From Thauera aromatica_A (GTDB taxonomy: Bacteria > Pseudomonadota > Gammaproteobacteria > Burkholderiales > Rhodocyclaceae): DNA of 64,000 bases. Positions 49,607 through 58,137 of the stretch are shown piece by piece. The notes beneath the pieces were generated by a model, which worked only from the letters and a program-made list of their open reading frames with translations, was not told the origin of the DNA and ran no database searches. Where the stretch lies: contig NZ_JALLIK010000098.1 of NCBI RefSeq assembly GCF_023093595.1, forward strand, positions 18,206-82,205. Reading direction: 5' to 3'. Both the position numbers and the translations under genes were made by a program. Positions within the stretch are counted from its first letter, which is position 1. Each line of letters starts with the position of its first letter.

Positions 49607-51273
49607 CAGTCTCCGATCATTTCGGTGTTGGCCGCACCCGGCGGCACCATGGGGTAGACGAACTGCTCGCAGTCGATGCTGGCGTGGATCAGGCACGGCC
49701 CCGGCGCGTGCAAGGCCTCGGCGAGGGCCGCGCGCGGGTCGTCAGCCTGGTCCAGATCGAGCGCGGCGACGCCGAAACCTTCGGCGATTTTGGTGAAATC
49801 AGGTGCGGCGCGGTATTTCGAGGCGAACAAACGCTTGCCGTAGAAAAAGTGCTGTTGCTGGTGCACCAGGCCGAGCGCGTTGTTGTTCATCAGCACGATC
49901 TTGACCTTCAGCCCCTCCTCCGCCAGCGTCGCCAGTTCCTGGATGTTCATCTTGAAGCTGCCGTCGCCGGTAAAGCACACCACGGTGCGCTCGGGCTCGG
50001 CCAGCGCCGCACCGATCGCCGCCGGCAGGCCGAAGCCCATCGTGCCCAGCCCGCCGGAAGTTAGCCACTGACGCGGACGGCGGAAAGGATAGGCCTGTGC
50101 GACCCACATCTGGTGCTGGCCGACATCGGTGGCGATGATCGCGCGGTCGTCGAGCGCGGCGGCCACGGCATGGACCAGGCCGTAGTGGCTGCGCACGTCA
50201 TCCACCCCCGGCAGGCGCATCGGAAAGCGCAGCTTCAGGCTTTGCACGTGCGACCGCCAGCGCTCGCGCAAGGCCGGTCGGATGCGCGGCAGCAGGGCTT
50301 CGAGCGCCGGGCCGAGATCGGCGTGAATGGCGACATGGGCATTCCTGATCTTGTGCAGTTCGGCGCGGTCGATGTCGATATGCACCACCTTCGCGTTCGG
50401 GCAGAACTGCGCGGCGCGGCCGATCGCGCGGTCGTCGAAGCGCGCACCGAGGCAGATCAGCAAGTCGGCTTCTTCGAGCACGAAGTTGGTGTAGCGCGCA
50501 CCGTGCATGCCCAGCATGCCGAGCGACAGCGGATGGTCGATAGGCATCGCCCCGAGCGCCATCAGCGTCATCGTCGTCGGCAGCCCGGCCTGCTCGGCAA
50601 GGCGCACCGCGAGCGCCGCGGCAGCGCCGTGGATGACGCCGCCGCCCAGGTACAGCACCGGCCGCTCGGCCTCATTGATCCTCTTCGCCGCCGCCTCGAC
50701 CGCCGCAAGGTCGAGCGCCGGCGGCACGCCGGGCAGCGCCGGCGGCGGCAGTTCGTCGACCGCGACGAACTGGTTCTGCACATCCTTGGGAACGTCGATC
50801 AGCACCGGTCCGGGACGGCCCGACATCGCGATGCGGAACGCATCGGGGATGACCTGCAGCAGTTCCTGGGCCGAGCGGACCAGATAATTGTGCTTGGTCA
50901 CCGGCACCGTGATGCCGTAGATATCCACCTCCTGGAAGGCGTCGGTGCCGATCATCGCCTGCGGCACCTGGCCGGTGATGACGACCATCGGAATCGAATC
51001 GAGGCAGGCATCGGCAATCGCGGTGACGAGGTTGGTGGCGCCCGGACCGCTGGAGGCGACGCACACCTGCGGCACTCCGCTCACCCGCGCCATGCCTTGG
51101 GCGATGAACCCCGCCCCCTGCTCGTGACGGGCGAGCACGTGGCGGATCTGCGCGCTGCTCGCGAGGGCATCGTAAAACGGCAGGATGGCGCCGCCGGGAA
51201 TCCCGGCGATGGTGCACACGCCCTGGCGCTCGAGAAGGCGCACCATCAGTTGTGCGCCGGTCAGTTGCATCAT
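49606..51273 (-). CDS. ilvB: acetolactate synthase large (catalytic) subunit
   Basis: A 555-residue ThDP/FAD enzyme for the first common step of branched-chain synthesis. Catalytic Glu51 is in ARHEQGAGFIAQGMARVSG; the ThDP-metal motif is GDGSFKMNIQELATLAEEGL. ATG 51273 is chosen because AAGGAG lies 6 nt upstream; the adjacent ATG 51270 is too far. It stands behind a valine-rich leader and an attenuator, as does ilvB in enterobacteria. Confidence 0.95.
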   Translation of the reverse strand: MMQLTGAQLMVRLLERQGVCTIAGIPGGAILPFYDALASSAQIRHVLARHEQGAGFIAQGMARVSGVPQVCVASSGPGATNLVTAIADACLDSIPMVVITGQVPQAMIGTDAFQEVDIYGITVPVTKHNYLVRSAQELLQVIPDAFRIAMSGRPGPVLIDVPKDVQNQFVAVDELPPPALPGVPPALDLAAVEAAAKRINEAERPVLYLGGGVIHGAAAALAVRLAEQAGLPTTMTLMALGAMPIDHPLSLGMLGMHGARYTNFVLEEADLLICLGARFDDRAIGRAAQFCPNAKVVHIDIDRAELHKIRNAHVAIHADLGPALEALLPRIRPALRERWRSHVQSLKLRFPMRLPGVDDVRSHYGLVHAVAAALDDRAIIATDVGQHQMWVAQAYPFRRPRQWLTSGGLGTMGFGLPAAIGAALAEPERTVVCFTGDGSFKMNIQELATLAEEGLKVKIVLMNNNALGLVHQQQHFFYGKRLFASKYRAAPDFTKIAEGFGVAALDLDQADDPRAALAEALHAPGPCLIHASIDCEQFVYPMVPPGAANTEMIGD

Positions 51274-51327
51274 CTCTTTCTCCTTGACTGCGAAAGTGGC
51301 GACTCGACCGGCGATACAAAAGCAAAA

Positions 51328-51356
51328 CCCCCGCCGGCCTGGTGCGCCGACGGGGG
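51328..51356 (-). terminator. attenuator terminator of ilvBN
   Basis: On the minus strand CCCCCGTCGGC pairs with GCCGGCGGGGG (one G·T pair, loop of 7 nt) and is followed by TTTTGCTTTTG. It lies 35 nt after the leader-peptide stop and about 55 nt before ilvB, exactly where an attenuator is expected. Confidence 0.85.
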
Positions 51357-51391
51357 TTGGTGTTGCTGCTGTGCCTGAGTGAGCTGTCCCG

Positions 51392-51526
51392 TTACGACGC
51401 GCGCATGCCTACGCCTACTACGCGTACTACCGCTGCGGTACGGGTCGGGACGAAGGAACGGGCGGACGGGAACATTGCGGCTCGAAACGAAAGAGGTGGG
51501 TGAAGCGGTGCTCGCAGTTTAAGCAT
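51392..51526 (-). CDS. ilvL: ilv leader peptide (attenuation control)
   Basis: A 44-codon frame with an excellent ribosome-binding site (GGGAGG, 5 nt before ATG 51526). The last third reads TAAVVRVVGVGMRAS before TAA, with five valines, all GTA, a codon that is rare in this GC-rich genome. The enterobacterial ilvB leader ends in a very similar alanine-valine run. Scarcity of charged tRNA-Val would stall the ribosome there and favour an antiterminator over the hairpin at 51328-51356. The symbol is given by function; the peptide itself has not been matched to a database. Confidence 0.88.
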   Translation of the reverse strand: MLKLRAPLHPPLSFRAAMFPSARSFVPTRTAAVVRVVGVGMRAS

Positions 51527-51565
51527 GAAAACCTCCCGGGCACAAGCACGTTGTGCCGTGCATGC

Positions 51566-53248
51566 TCAGCTCGCTGCAGGCGTCGAAGCGCTGTCGCGCA
51601 GTTCCCGGCGCAGAACCTTGCCGACATTGCTCTTGGGCAGCGCCGTTCTGAACTCGACGTGACGCGGCACCTTGTAGCCGGTCAGGTTGGCCCGGCAGTG
51701 GGCGATCACCGCCTCGGCCGTAAGGGCCGGATCCTTGCGCACGACGAACACCTTCACCGCCTCACCGCTATGCTCGTCGGGCACACCGACCGCCGCCACT
51801 TCGAGCACGCCGGGGAGGCTGGCGATCACATCCTCGATCTCGTTCGGGTACACGTTGAAGCCGGACACCAGGACCATGTCCTTCTTGCGGTCGACCAGGG
51901 TGATGAAGCCGTTCTCGTCGATCACCGCGATGTCTCCGCTGCGGAGAAAGCCGTCGGCGGTGAACGCGCGCGCGGTTTCCTGCGGACGGTTCCAGTAGCC
52001 CGGCGTGACCTGCGGACCGCGGATGCAGAGCTCTCCGCGCTGCCCCGGCGGCTGCTCCCTGTCGTCGTCGTCCCGGATGCTGATCTCGGTCGAAGGCAGC
52101 GGCAGGCCGATGGAGTGGTTGAAGCGCCCGATGTCGAGCGGATTGATCGTGACCGCAGGCGAGGTTTCGGTGAGGCCGTAGGCTTCGACCAGGGCCTTGC
52201 CGGTCAGCTGGCGCCATTTGTCGGCTACCGCCTGCTGCACGGCCATGCCGCCTCCGAGCGCCACCCGCAGGCTGGAAAAATCGAGCCGGGCGAAATCCGG
52301 GTTGTTGAGCAGGGCATTGAACAGGGTATTGACCCCGGTGATCACAGTGAAGCGGTGGCGGCGGAGTTCGCCGACGAAAGCAGGAATGTCGCGCGGATTG
52401 GGAATCAGGACGTTGGTCGCACCGATCTTGAAAAAGGTGAGGCAGTTCGCGGTCAACGAGAAAATGTGATAGAGCGGCAGCGCGGTGATGATGGTTTCCT
52501 CGCCCTCGCGCACGACGGGCCGGATCCAGGCGTGCGCCTGCTGCAAATTGGCGATGATGTTGCGGTGCGTCAGCACCACCCCTTTGGCCACCCCGGTGGT
52601 GCCGCCGGTGTACTGCAGGTAGGCGATGTCGTCATGGCCGGTATCGACCGCCTGCAACGGGTGCGCCGCCCCTCGGGCGAGCGCCTGCGACAAGCGGATC
52701 GCACCCTCGATGCGCCATGGCGGAACCATCCGCCGGACTCGGCGGAGGACAAAATCGGTGATTGCGCCTCTGGGAAAACCGAGCATTTCGCCGACGCTGG
52801 TGACGATCACCTGTTTCAGCGCCAGGCCCGCATGCACCTGCTCGAGCGTGTGGGCGAAGTTCTCGAGGATGACGATCGCCTCGGCCCCGGAGTCGGCGAG
52901 CTGGTGCGCCAGCTCCCGCGCGGTGTAAAGCGGATTGACATTGACCACCGTGTATCCGCCGCGCAGCGCGCCGAACATCGCGATCGGGTACTGCAGCAGG
53001 TTCGGCATCATCAGGGCGACGCGCGCGCCCTTGCGCAAGCCGAGCTCTCCCTGCAGATACGCCGCGAAGCGCGCCGATCGGGCATCCAGTTCGGCATAGG
53101 AGATCGTACGCCCCATGCAGACATAAGCCGTTTTGGCCGAAAAACGAGCGACGCTGCGGGCGAAGAGTTCGCCCAACGAACGGAATTCGTCGACGTCGAT
53201 TTCGTCCGGCACGCCTGGCGGGTAACTTCTCAGCCAGATCTTGTCCAC
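51566..53248 (-). CDS. fadD: long-chain fatty acid-CoA ligase
   Basis: A 560-residue AMP-forming acyl-CoA synthetase. P-loop YTGGTTGVAKGVVLTH, adenine motif EAYGLTETSP, SGDIAV and the C-terminal KDMVLVSGFNVYPNEIEDV are present. The start is GTG at 53248 (VDKIWLRSYPPGVP), with GGAGG 7 nt upstream; a GTG at 53275 lacks this. It lies 103 nt after the CBS gene. Its stop is only 40 nt before the ilv leader, so the ilv promoter must overlap its 3' end. Confidence 0.94.
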   Translation of the reverse strand: MDKIWLRSYPPGVPDEIDVDEFRSLGELFARSVARFSAKTAYVCMGRTISYAELDARSARFAAYLQGELGLRKGARVALMMPNLLQYPIAMFGALRGGYTVVNVNPLYTARELAHQLADSGAEAIVILENFAHTLEQVHAGLALKQVIVTSVGEMLGFPRGAITDFVLRRVRRMVPPWRIEGAIRLSQALARGAAHPLQAVDTGHDDIAYLQYTGGTTGVAKGVVLTHRNIIANLQQAHAWIRPVVREGEETIITALPLYHIFSLTANCLTFFKIGATNVLIPNPRDIPAFVGELRRHRFTVITGVNTLFNALLNNPDFARLDFSSLRVALGGGMAVQQAVADKWRQLTGKALVEAYGLTETSPAVTINPLDIGRFNHSIGLPLPSTEISIRDDDDREQPPGQRGELCIRGPQVTPGYWNRPQETARAFTADGFLRSGDIAVIDENGFITLVDRKKDMVLVSGFNVYPNEIEDVIASLPGVLEVAAVGVPDEHSGEAVKVFVVRKDPALTAEAVIAHCRANLTGYKVPRHVEFRTALPKSNVGKVLRRELRDSASTPAAS

Positions 53249-53351
53249 GCCCGTTCCTCCCACCGCGGAAAACACGCAGACCGGCCTCCCGCGCTTACGC
53301 AGCCCCCGTGCAGAGCCTGCGTCCCGCGGGTCGCGCCGAAAACCTGCGCCC

Positions 53352-53813
53352 TCACTTCCCCGGCTGTTCGCCCTCTTCGGCTTCGGGCCAGTTGCGGATG
53401 TAGTTCTTCAGCATGCGGTTCTCGAAGCTTTGCTCTTCCAGCACCGCCTTGGCGACATCGTGGAAGCTGACCACGCCAAGAAGAATGTGCTCGTCCATCA
53501 CCGGCAGATAGCGCTGGTGGTGTTCGACCATCAGGCGACGCAACTCGTCCATTTCCATGTTCGGCGAGGCGGCGAACGGATCCCGGACCATCACGTCCTC
53601 GACGCTGAGCGCCTGCCAGTCCGCCCCTCCACGCTGCACGGCCTGCAACACCTCGCGAAAAGTCAGCATTCCCGTCATCCGCCCGCCGGAAAAGACCACC
53701 AGCGAGCCGACATCCTGCTCGTTCATGATTTCGACCGCTTCCGCGACACTTCTGCCGGGCCCGATGGTGAACAGCACCTTACCCTTGATCGCGAGAATCT
53801 CGCTCACCAACAT
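53352..53813 (-). CDS. tandem CBS-domain protein
   Basis: A 153-residue protein consisting of two CBS domains, with the repeat-linked segment SVAEAVEIMNEQDVGSLVVF and VEDVMVRDPFAASPNMEMDELRRLM. Pairs of CBS domains bind adenosine nucleotides or SAM and act as energy sensors; there is no catalytic domain. The upstream partner is fdxA and the downstream one fadD, all on the minus strand. ATG 53813 has AAGGGG just upstream; a longer open frame overlaps fdxA. Confidence 0.9.
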   Translation of the reverse strand: MLVSEILAIKGKVLFTIGPGRSVAEAVEIMNEQDVGSLVVFSGGRMTGMLTFREVLQAVQRGGADWQALSVEDVMVRDPFAASPNMEMDELRRLMVEHHQRYLPVMDEHILLGVVSFHDVAKAVLEEQSFENRMLKNYIRNWPEAEEGEQPGK

Positions 53814-53914
53814 GACGCCCCCTTGCACTCCGTGTTTACCGAACAATCGACTGTGCGCCATCTTAGTGCATCGGCCGGGCGAGGCAAAGCGGAACCCCGG
53901 TCGACAGCAGGGTT

Positions 53915-54238
53915 TCAGCGCTTGAGCTCGCCCAGTTTGCCTTTTACCTTCGCCCAGTCCTCGGCATCGGGCAACGCGTCCTTGCGCTCGACGATCGGTT
54001 TCCACTGCTTGGCAAGTTCGGCATTGAGGGCGATGAAGCGCTGCTGGTCCTGAGGCACGTCATCCTCGGCGAAGATGGCCTCGACCGGGCACTCGGCCAC
54101 GCACAAGGTACAGTCGATGCACTCGTCGGGGTCGATCACCAGGAAATTCGGACCTTCCCGGAAGCAATCCACCGGGCAGACATCGACACAATCGGTATAT
54201 TTGCAGCGGATGCAGCTCTCGGTCACAACGTAAGCCAT
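53915..54238 (-). CDS. fdxA: seven-iron ferredoxin FdxA
   Basis: A 107-residue [3Fe-4S][4Fe-4S] ferredoxin very like Azotobacter FdI. Cluster cysteines are in ESCIRCKYTDCVDVCPVDCF and CIDCTLCVAECPVEAIF; the C-terminal half ends PDAEDWAKVKGKLGELKR. Its electron partner here is unknown. AAGGAG lies 8 nt before ATG 54238. It is divergent from trxA. Confidence 0.96.
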   Translation of the reverse strand: MAYVVTESCIRCKYTDCVDVCPVDCFREGPNFLVIDPDECIDCTLCVAECPVEAIFAEDDVPQDQQRFIALNAELAKQWKPIVERKDALPDAEDWAKVKGKLGELKR

Positions 54239-54533
54239 GATGTTTTCTCCTTGGGGATGGCGGCCGCCCGCATCGACGTGCGGAGCGCATCCGCAATATA
54301 GTGCAGTCGTTTGCTTTTTCGCCACGGTCCGGCGCAACAAATAACGGCGGAAGCGGTCAATTTTCTTGACGCGACTGCCGCCTTCGCATAACTTCCCGCT
54401 GAACTTCTTCAGGGAGGCGCCTGCCTTCCGCATCCGGTGTGCGCTCTCCGCCACTCCGCCCCATCCGAGCAGTACCCCCGCGAGCACAGTCCCAGACTCT
54501 CGTTGTCATCTGCTATCCCTGACGTGAGGAATC

Positions 54534-54860
54534 ATGAGCGAGCATATCCATTATGTGACCGACGGCAGCTTCGAAGCCGAAGTGCTGCAGTCCCAGATCC
54601 CGGTGCTGGTCGATTACTGGGCCGAATGGTGTGGCCCGTGCAAGATGATCGCCCCCATCCTTGACGACGTCGCGAAGGATTACGCCGGCAAACTCAAGGT
54701 CGCCAAGCTCAACATCGACGAAAACCAGGAGACTCCGGCCAAGTACGGCATCCGCGGCATTCCCACGCTGATGCTGTTCAAGGGCGGCAATGTCGAGGCG
54801 ACCAAAGTGGGCGCCCTTTCCAAATCTCAACTGACCGCCTTCATTGACAGCAACATCTAA
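54534..54860 (+). CDS. trxA: thioredoxin 1
   Basis: A 108-residue thioredoxin with the WCGPC active site at residues 32-36 and the cis-Pro in GIRGIPTLMLF. It reduces ribonucleotide reductase and other disulfides in the cytosol. GAGG lies 4 nt before ATG 54534. Its end overlaps the rho start, so the two genes are co-transcribed, as in E. coli. Confidence 0.98.
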   Translation: MSEHIHYVTDGSFEAEVLQSQIPVLVDYWAEWCGPCKMIAPILDDVAKDYAGKLKVAKLNIDENQETPAKYGIRGIPTLMLFKGGNVEATKVGALSKSQLTAFIDSNI

Positions 54861-56298
54861 GCCGGACCAGGCTCCGGCCCGTTCTCGCGGTTCTTCGCGT
54901 GCCCGTCGCCGCGGCACGCGCAACCGCGACGGTAATCCCCCCCAGAATACCCCGCCCGAAAACGAACTCTTCGACGTCGAAGGGACGTACGAGGAAACGG
55001 CTTCTTCATCCGGTGAATCCGCCGGGCCCGGTCTCCATCTGTCGGAGCTCAAGGCCCTCCATGTCAGCGAATTGCTGCAGATGGCGGTCGAAAACGAGAT
55101 CGAAGGCGCAAACCGGCTGCGGAAACAGGAACTCGTCTTCGCCCTGCTCAAGAATCGGGCCAAGAAGGGTGAGCCGATCTATGGTGACGGCGCGCTCGAA
55201 GTGCTGCCCGACGGCTTCGGCTTCCTGCGCTCGCCCGACACCTCGTACCTGGCCGGGACCGACGACATCTACGTCTCGCCCTCGCAGGTCCGGCGCTTCA
55301 ACCTGCGCACCGGCGACACCATCGAAGGCGAGATCCGCACGCCCAAGGATGGCGAGCGCTACTTCGCTCTGGTCAAGCTCGACCGCATCAACGGCCGCCC
55401 GCCGGAAGAGTGCAAAAGCAAGATCCTGTTCGAGAACCTGACTCCACTGCATCCGCAGGAGTGCCTGAAGCTCGAGCGCGAAATCCGCGGCGAGGAGAAC
55501 ATCACCAGCCGCGTGATCGACATGATCGCGCCGATCGGCAAGGGTCAGCGCGGCCTGCTCGTCGCTCCGCCCAAGAGCGGCAAGACGGTCATGCTCCAGC
55601 ACATCGCCCACGCGATCGCCACCAACCATCCGGACGTCAAGCTGATCGTGCTGCTGATCGACGAGCGCCCGGAAGAAGTGACGGAAATGCTGCGCTCGGT
55701 GAAGGGTGAAGTCGTGGCCTCGACTTTCGACGAGCCCGCGACCCGCCACGTCCAGGTCGCCGAAATGGTGATCGAGAAGGCCAAGCGCCTGACCGAGCAC
55801 AAGTACGACGTGGTGATCCTGCTCGACTCGCTGACCCGCCTCGCCCGCGCCTACAATACCGTGGTGCCGGCTTCCGGCAAGGTGCTGACCGGCGGCGTCG
55901 ATGCCAACGCACTGCAAAAGCCGAAGCGTTTTTTCGGTGCGGCGCGCAACATCGAAGAAGGCGGCTCGCTGACCATCCTCGCCACCGCGCTGATCGACAC
56001 CGGCAGCCGCATGGACGACGTGATCTACGAGGAATTCAAGGGCACCGGCAACATGGAGCTCCACCTCGACCGGCGCATGGCGGAAAAGCGCGTCTATCCG
56101 GCGATCAACGTCAACCGCTCCGGCACCCGGCGCGAAGAGCTGCTGCTCAAGGCCGACGTGCTGCAGAAAGTGTGGATCCTGCGCAAGCTGCTGTACGGCA
56201 TGGACGACATCGACGCGATGGAGTTTCTCCTCGACAAGATCAAGGCCACCAAGAGCAATGCCGAGTTCTTCGACGCGATGCGTTCGGGCCGCGGCTAG
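54844..56298 (+). CDS. rho: transcription termination factor Rho
   Basis: A 484-residue hexameric RNA/DNA helicase. The RNA-binding domain (GDGALEVLPDGFGFLRSP) is near residue 116; Walker A is VAPPKSGKTVML near residue 238 and Walker B is DVVILLDSL. It has a basic, arginine-rich N-terminal extension before the usual HLSELKALHVSELLQMA. The only start codon after an in-frame TGA (54832) and before that region is TTG 54844, which overlaps trxA by 17 nt. No ATG precedes residue 80, so initiation by trxA-coupled TTG is inferred. Confidence 0.93.
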   Translation: MTATSKPDQAPARSRGSSRARRRGTRNRDGNPPQNTPPENELFDVEGTYEETASSSGESAGPGLHLSELKALHVSELLQMAVENEIEGANRLRKQELVFALLKNRAKKGEPIYGDGALEVLPDGFGFLRSPDTSYLAGTDDIYVSPSQVRRFNLRTGDTIEGEIRTPKDGERYFALVKLDRINGRPPEECKSKILFENLTPLHPQECLKLEREIRGEENITSRVIDMIAPIGKGQRGLLVAPPKSGKTVMLQHIAHAIATNHPDVKLIVLLIDERPEEVTEMLRSVKGEVVASTFDEPATRHVQVAEMVIEKAKRLTEHKYDVVILLDSLTRLARAYNTVVPASGKVLTGGVDANALQKPKRFFGAARNIEEGGSLTILATALIDTGSRMDDVIYEEFKGTGNMELHLDRRMAEKRVYPAINVNRSGTRREELLLKADVLQKVWILRKLLYGMDDIDAMEFLLDKIKATKSNAEFFDAMRSGRG

Positions 56299-56325
56299 AA
56301 AGGCAGGCAGAAAGCCCGGCACAAA

Positions 56326-56359
56326 GAAAAACGCCATCAGTCACGTGATGGCGTTTTTT
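56326..56359. terminator. bidirectional terminator after rho
   Basis: A stem of about 13 bp (AAAAACGCCATCA with TGATGGCGTTTTT) with loop GTCACG and a T run on both strands. It lies between the convergent rho and hydroxyacyl-CoA dehydrogenase genes and can end both. Confidence 0.88.
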
Positions 56360-56381
56360 CTTGGTTTGCCCGGCTACGCCA

Positions 56382-57236
56382 TCATTGGCCGTAGTCGTAA
56401 AAACCCTTCCCCGTCTTGCGTCCGAGATACCCGGCTTCCACCATCTCCACCAGCAGCGGAGCGGGACGGTATTTAGGATCCTTGAAGCCCTCGAACAGCA
56501 CCTGCATCACCGCCAATTCGACATCCAGGCCGATCAGGTCACCCAGCGCCAGCGGACCGATCGGATGGTTGCAGCCGAGCTTCATCGCCTCGTCGATCTC
56601 GGCCGCCGTAGCCAGGCCTTCGCCGAGGGCGAAAATCGCCTCGTTGATCATCGGGCACAGCATGCGGTTCACCACGAACCCGGGGCTGTTCTTGATCTGA
56701 ACCGGAGTCTTCCCGATTACCTTGGCGACCGCTTCGACTGCGGCATAGGTCCGGTCGCTCGTCTGCAGCCCGCGGATGAGCTCGACCAGTGCCATCATCG
56801 GCACCGGATTGAAGAAGTGCATGCCGATCACCCGGTCCGGGCGCGAGGTCGCCGCGGCGAGCTTGGTAATGGAAATCGACGAAGTATTGCTGGCCAGAAT
56901 CGCCTCGCTCTTCATGACGCGGTCGAGGTCGGCGAATATCTTGAGCTTGAGCTCCAGGTTTTCGGTCGCGGCCTCGATCACCAGGTCGCAGTCCGCCAAG
57001 GCCGACGACGAAGTGGCAGTGGCGATCCGCGCCATCGCCGCAGCTTTCTCCTCGGCGCTCATCTTGTCCTTCTTGACCAGCCGCTCCAGGCTGGCGCTGA
57101 TGGTATCCAGGCCGCGCTGGATTTGCGACTGGCCGACGTCCATCATGATCACATCCTGCCCTGCAACGGCGAACGCCTGGGTGATGCCATTTCCCATTGT
57201 CCCCGCCCCAACGACTCCGATCTTGCCGATAGTCAT
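56382..57236 (-). CDS. 3-hydroxybutyryl-CoA dehydrogenase
   Basis: A 284-residue NAD-dependent short-form hydroxyacyl-CoA dehydrogenase. The Rossmann motif VGAGTMGNGITQAFA begins at residue 8, the catalytic His is in MHFFNPVPMMALVELIRG, and the C-terminal domain ends GRKTGKGFYDYGQ. Candidate names are hbd or paaH; the stand-alone 284-residue form does not tell them apart. An ATG at 57242 (two residues longer, GGAG nearby) is equally possible. It is convergent with rho. Confidence 0.9.
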   Translation of the reverse strand: MTIGKIGVVGAGTMGNGITQAFAVAGQDVIMMDVGQSQIQRGLDTISASLERLVKKDKMSAEEKAAAMARIATATSSSALADCDLVIEAATENLELKLKIFADLDRVMKSEAILASNTSSISITKLAAATSRPDRVIGMHFFNPVPMMALVELIRGLQTSDRTYAAVEAVAKVIGKTPVQIKNSPGFVVNRMLCPMINEAIFALGEGLATAAEIDEAMKLGCNHPIGPLALGDLIGLDVELAVMQVLFEGFKDPKYRPAPLLVEMVEAGYLGRKTGKGFYDYGQ

Positions 57237-57242
57237 CCTCAT

Positions 57243-57553
57243 TTCGCTCCTGTCCAATTGTCCAATCGATCGATGGCGCACCTCGAAGCGGAATGCCGCT
57301 CATTCCATACCGGTACGTATGGGCAGGCACTTTAGCGGATTCGGTCCGCTCGCACCAGCACTTGCCACATATCGATGTCCGCGACCTCCCTGCCCCCGGA
57401 CGGAGACCGCAAAAACCCATGGCGGACACAGACGCAAGCCTGCGCAGTTTCCCCCTGGAGCGGCAAAGTGACAGCAATCGGCGTGCGCCAGCCAGAACCA
57501 GCCTTCCCACGCCAGACCACCCTCGAAGAGCGCGCCCATGCTCGGCGTGAACG
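57243..57553. other. intergenic stretch without a recognisable gene
   Basis: About 310 nt upstream of the hydroxyacyl-CoA dehydrogenase. Short open frames here have neither family similarity nor a good ribosome-binding site. A near-direct repeat TTGGACAATTGGACA lies just before the ribosome-binding site of the dehydrogenase on the minus strand; its meaning is unknown. Confidence 0.6.
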
Positions 57554-57554
57554 A

Positions 57555-57582
57555 AAAAAGGGAGCCCAAAGGCTCCCTTTTT
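57555..57582 (-). terminator. terminator of the promoter-distal tRNA operon
   Basis: A 12-bp stem (57555-57566 with 57571-57582), loop TTTG on the minus strand, GGGAGCC core and a T run. It follows tRNA-Asp directly. Confidence 0.88.
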
Positions 57583-57584
57583 GG

Positions 57585-57661
57585 TGGCGGAGTGGACGGG
57601 ACTCGAACCCGCGACCCCCGGCGTGACAGGCCGGTATTCTAACCGACTGAACTACCACTCC
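57585..57661 (-). tRNA. tRNA-Asp(GTC), copy 1
   Basis: Cloverleaf with acceptor GGAGTGG/CCACTCC, discriminator G and encoded CCA; anticodon loop CTGTCAC gives GTC. Identical to the copy at 57996-58072. Confidence 0.97.
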
Positions 57662-57726
57662 GCGCTGACCTGCACCGACATCGCTGCCGGTTTTGCACTT
57701 CAGCTTTACGGCTGAAGCACCTTGAC

Positions 57727-57802
57727 TGGCGTCCCCACGGGGATTCGAACCCCGGTTATCGCCGTGAAAGGGCGGTGTCCTAGGCCTCTAGACGATGGGG
57801 AC
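57727..57802 (-). tRNA. tRNA-Glu(TTC), copy 1
   Basis: Cloverleaf with acceptor GTCCCCA/TGGGGAC, encoded CCA, anticodon loop CTTTCAC (TTC). Identical to the copy at 58138-58213. Confidence 0.97.
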
Positions 57803-57824
57803 TGCATACTGCAAAACTTCGTGT

Positions 57825-57900
<76 letters not shown>

Positions 57901-57914
57901 ACAACGAGCTGGTA

Positions 57915-57943
57915 ATTCTATCTTGCACGCAAGCTTACCGCAA
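57915..57943 (-). promoter_or_regulatory. sigma-70 promoter of tRNA operon copy 1
   Basis: Minus strand -35 TTGCGG (57938-57943), 17-nt spacer, -10 TAGAAT (57915-57920), 14 nt before the tRNA-Ala 5' end. It lies inside the 95-nt linker between the two tRNA copies, so the second unit is independently transcribed. Confidence 0.7.
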
Positions 57944-57970
57944 CTACCCCGACACTTCGACTTCAGGGCA

Positions 57971-57990
57971 AAACAGGCGACAGCCTGTTT
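57971..57990 (-). terminator. terminator of tRNA operon copy 2
   Basis: An 8-bp stem AAACAGGC/GCCTGTTT with a TGTC loop on the minus strand, ending in TTTTGCC. It follows tRNA-Asp copy 2 directly. It is weaker than the terminator of copy 1, so some read-through is likely. Confidence 0.65.
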
Positions 57991-57995
57991 GAAAC

Positions 57996-58072
57996 TGGCG
58001 GAGTGGACGGGACTCGAACCCGCGACCCCCGGCGTGACAGGCCGGTATTCTAACCGACTGAACTACCACTCC
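57996..58072 (-). tRNA. tRNA-Asp(GTC), copy 2
   Basis: Same sequence as 57585-57661 with the same flanking order. Acceptor GGAGTGG, anticodon GTC, encoded CCA. Confidence 0.97.
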
Positions 58073-58137
58073 GCACTGACCTGCACCGACATCGCTGCCG
58101 GCTTTGCACTTCAGCTTTATGGCTGAAGCACCTTGAC

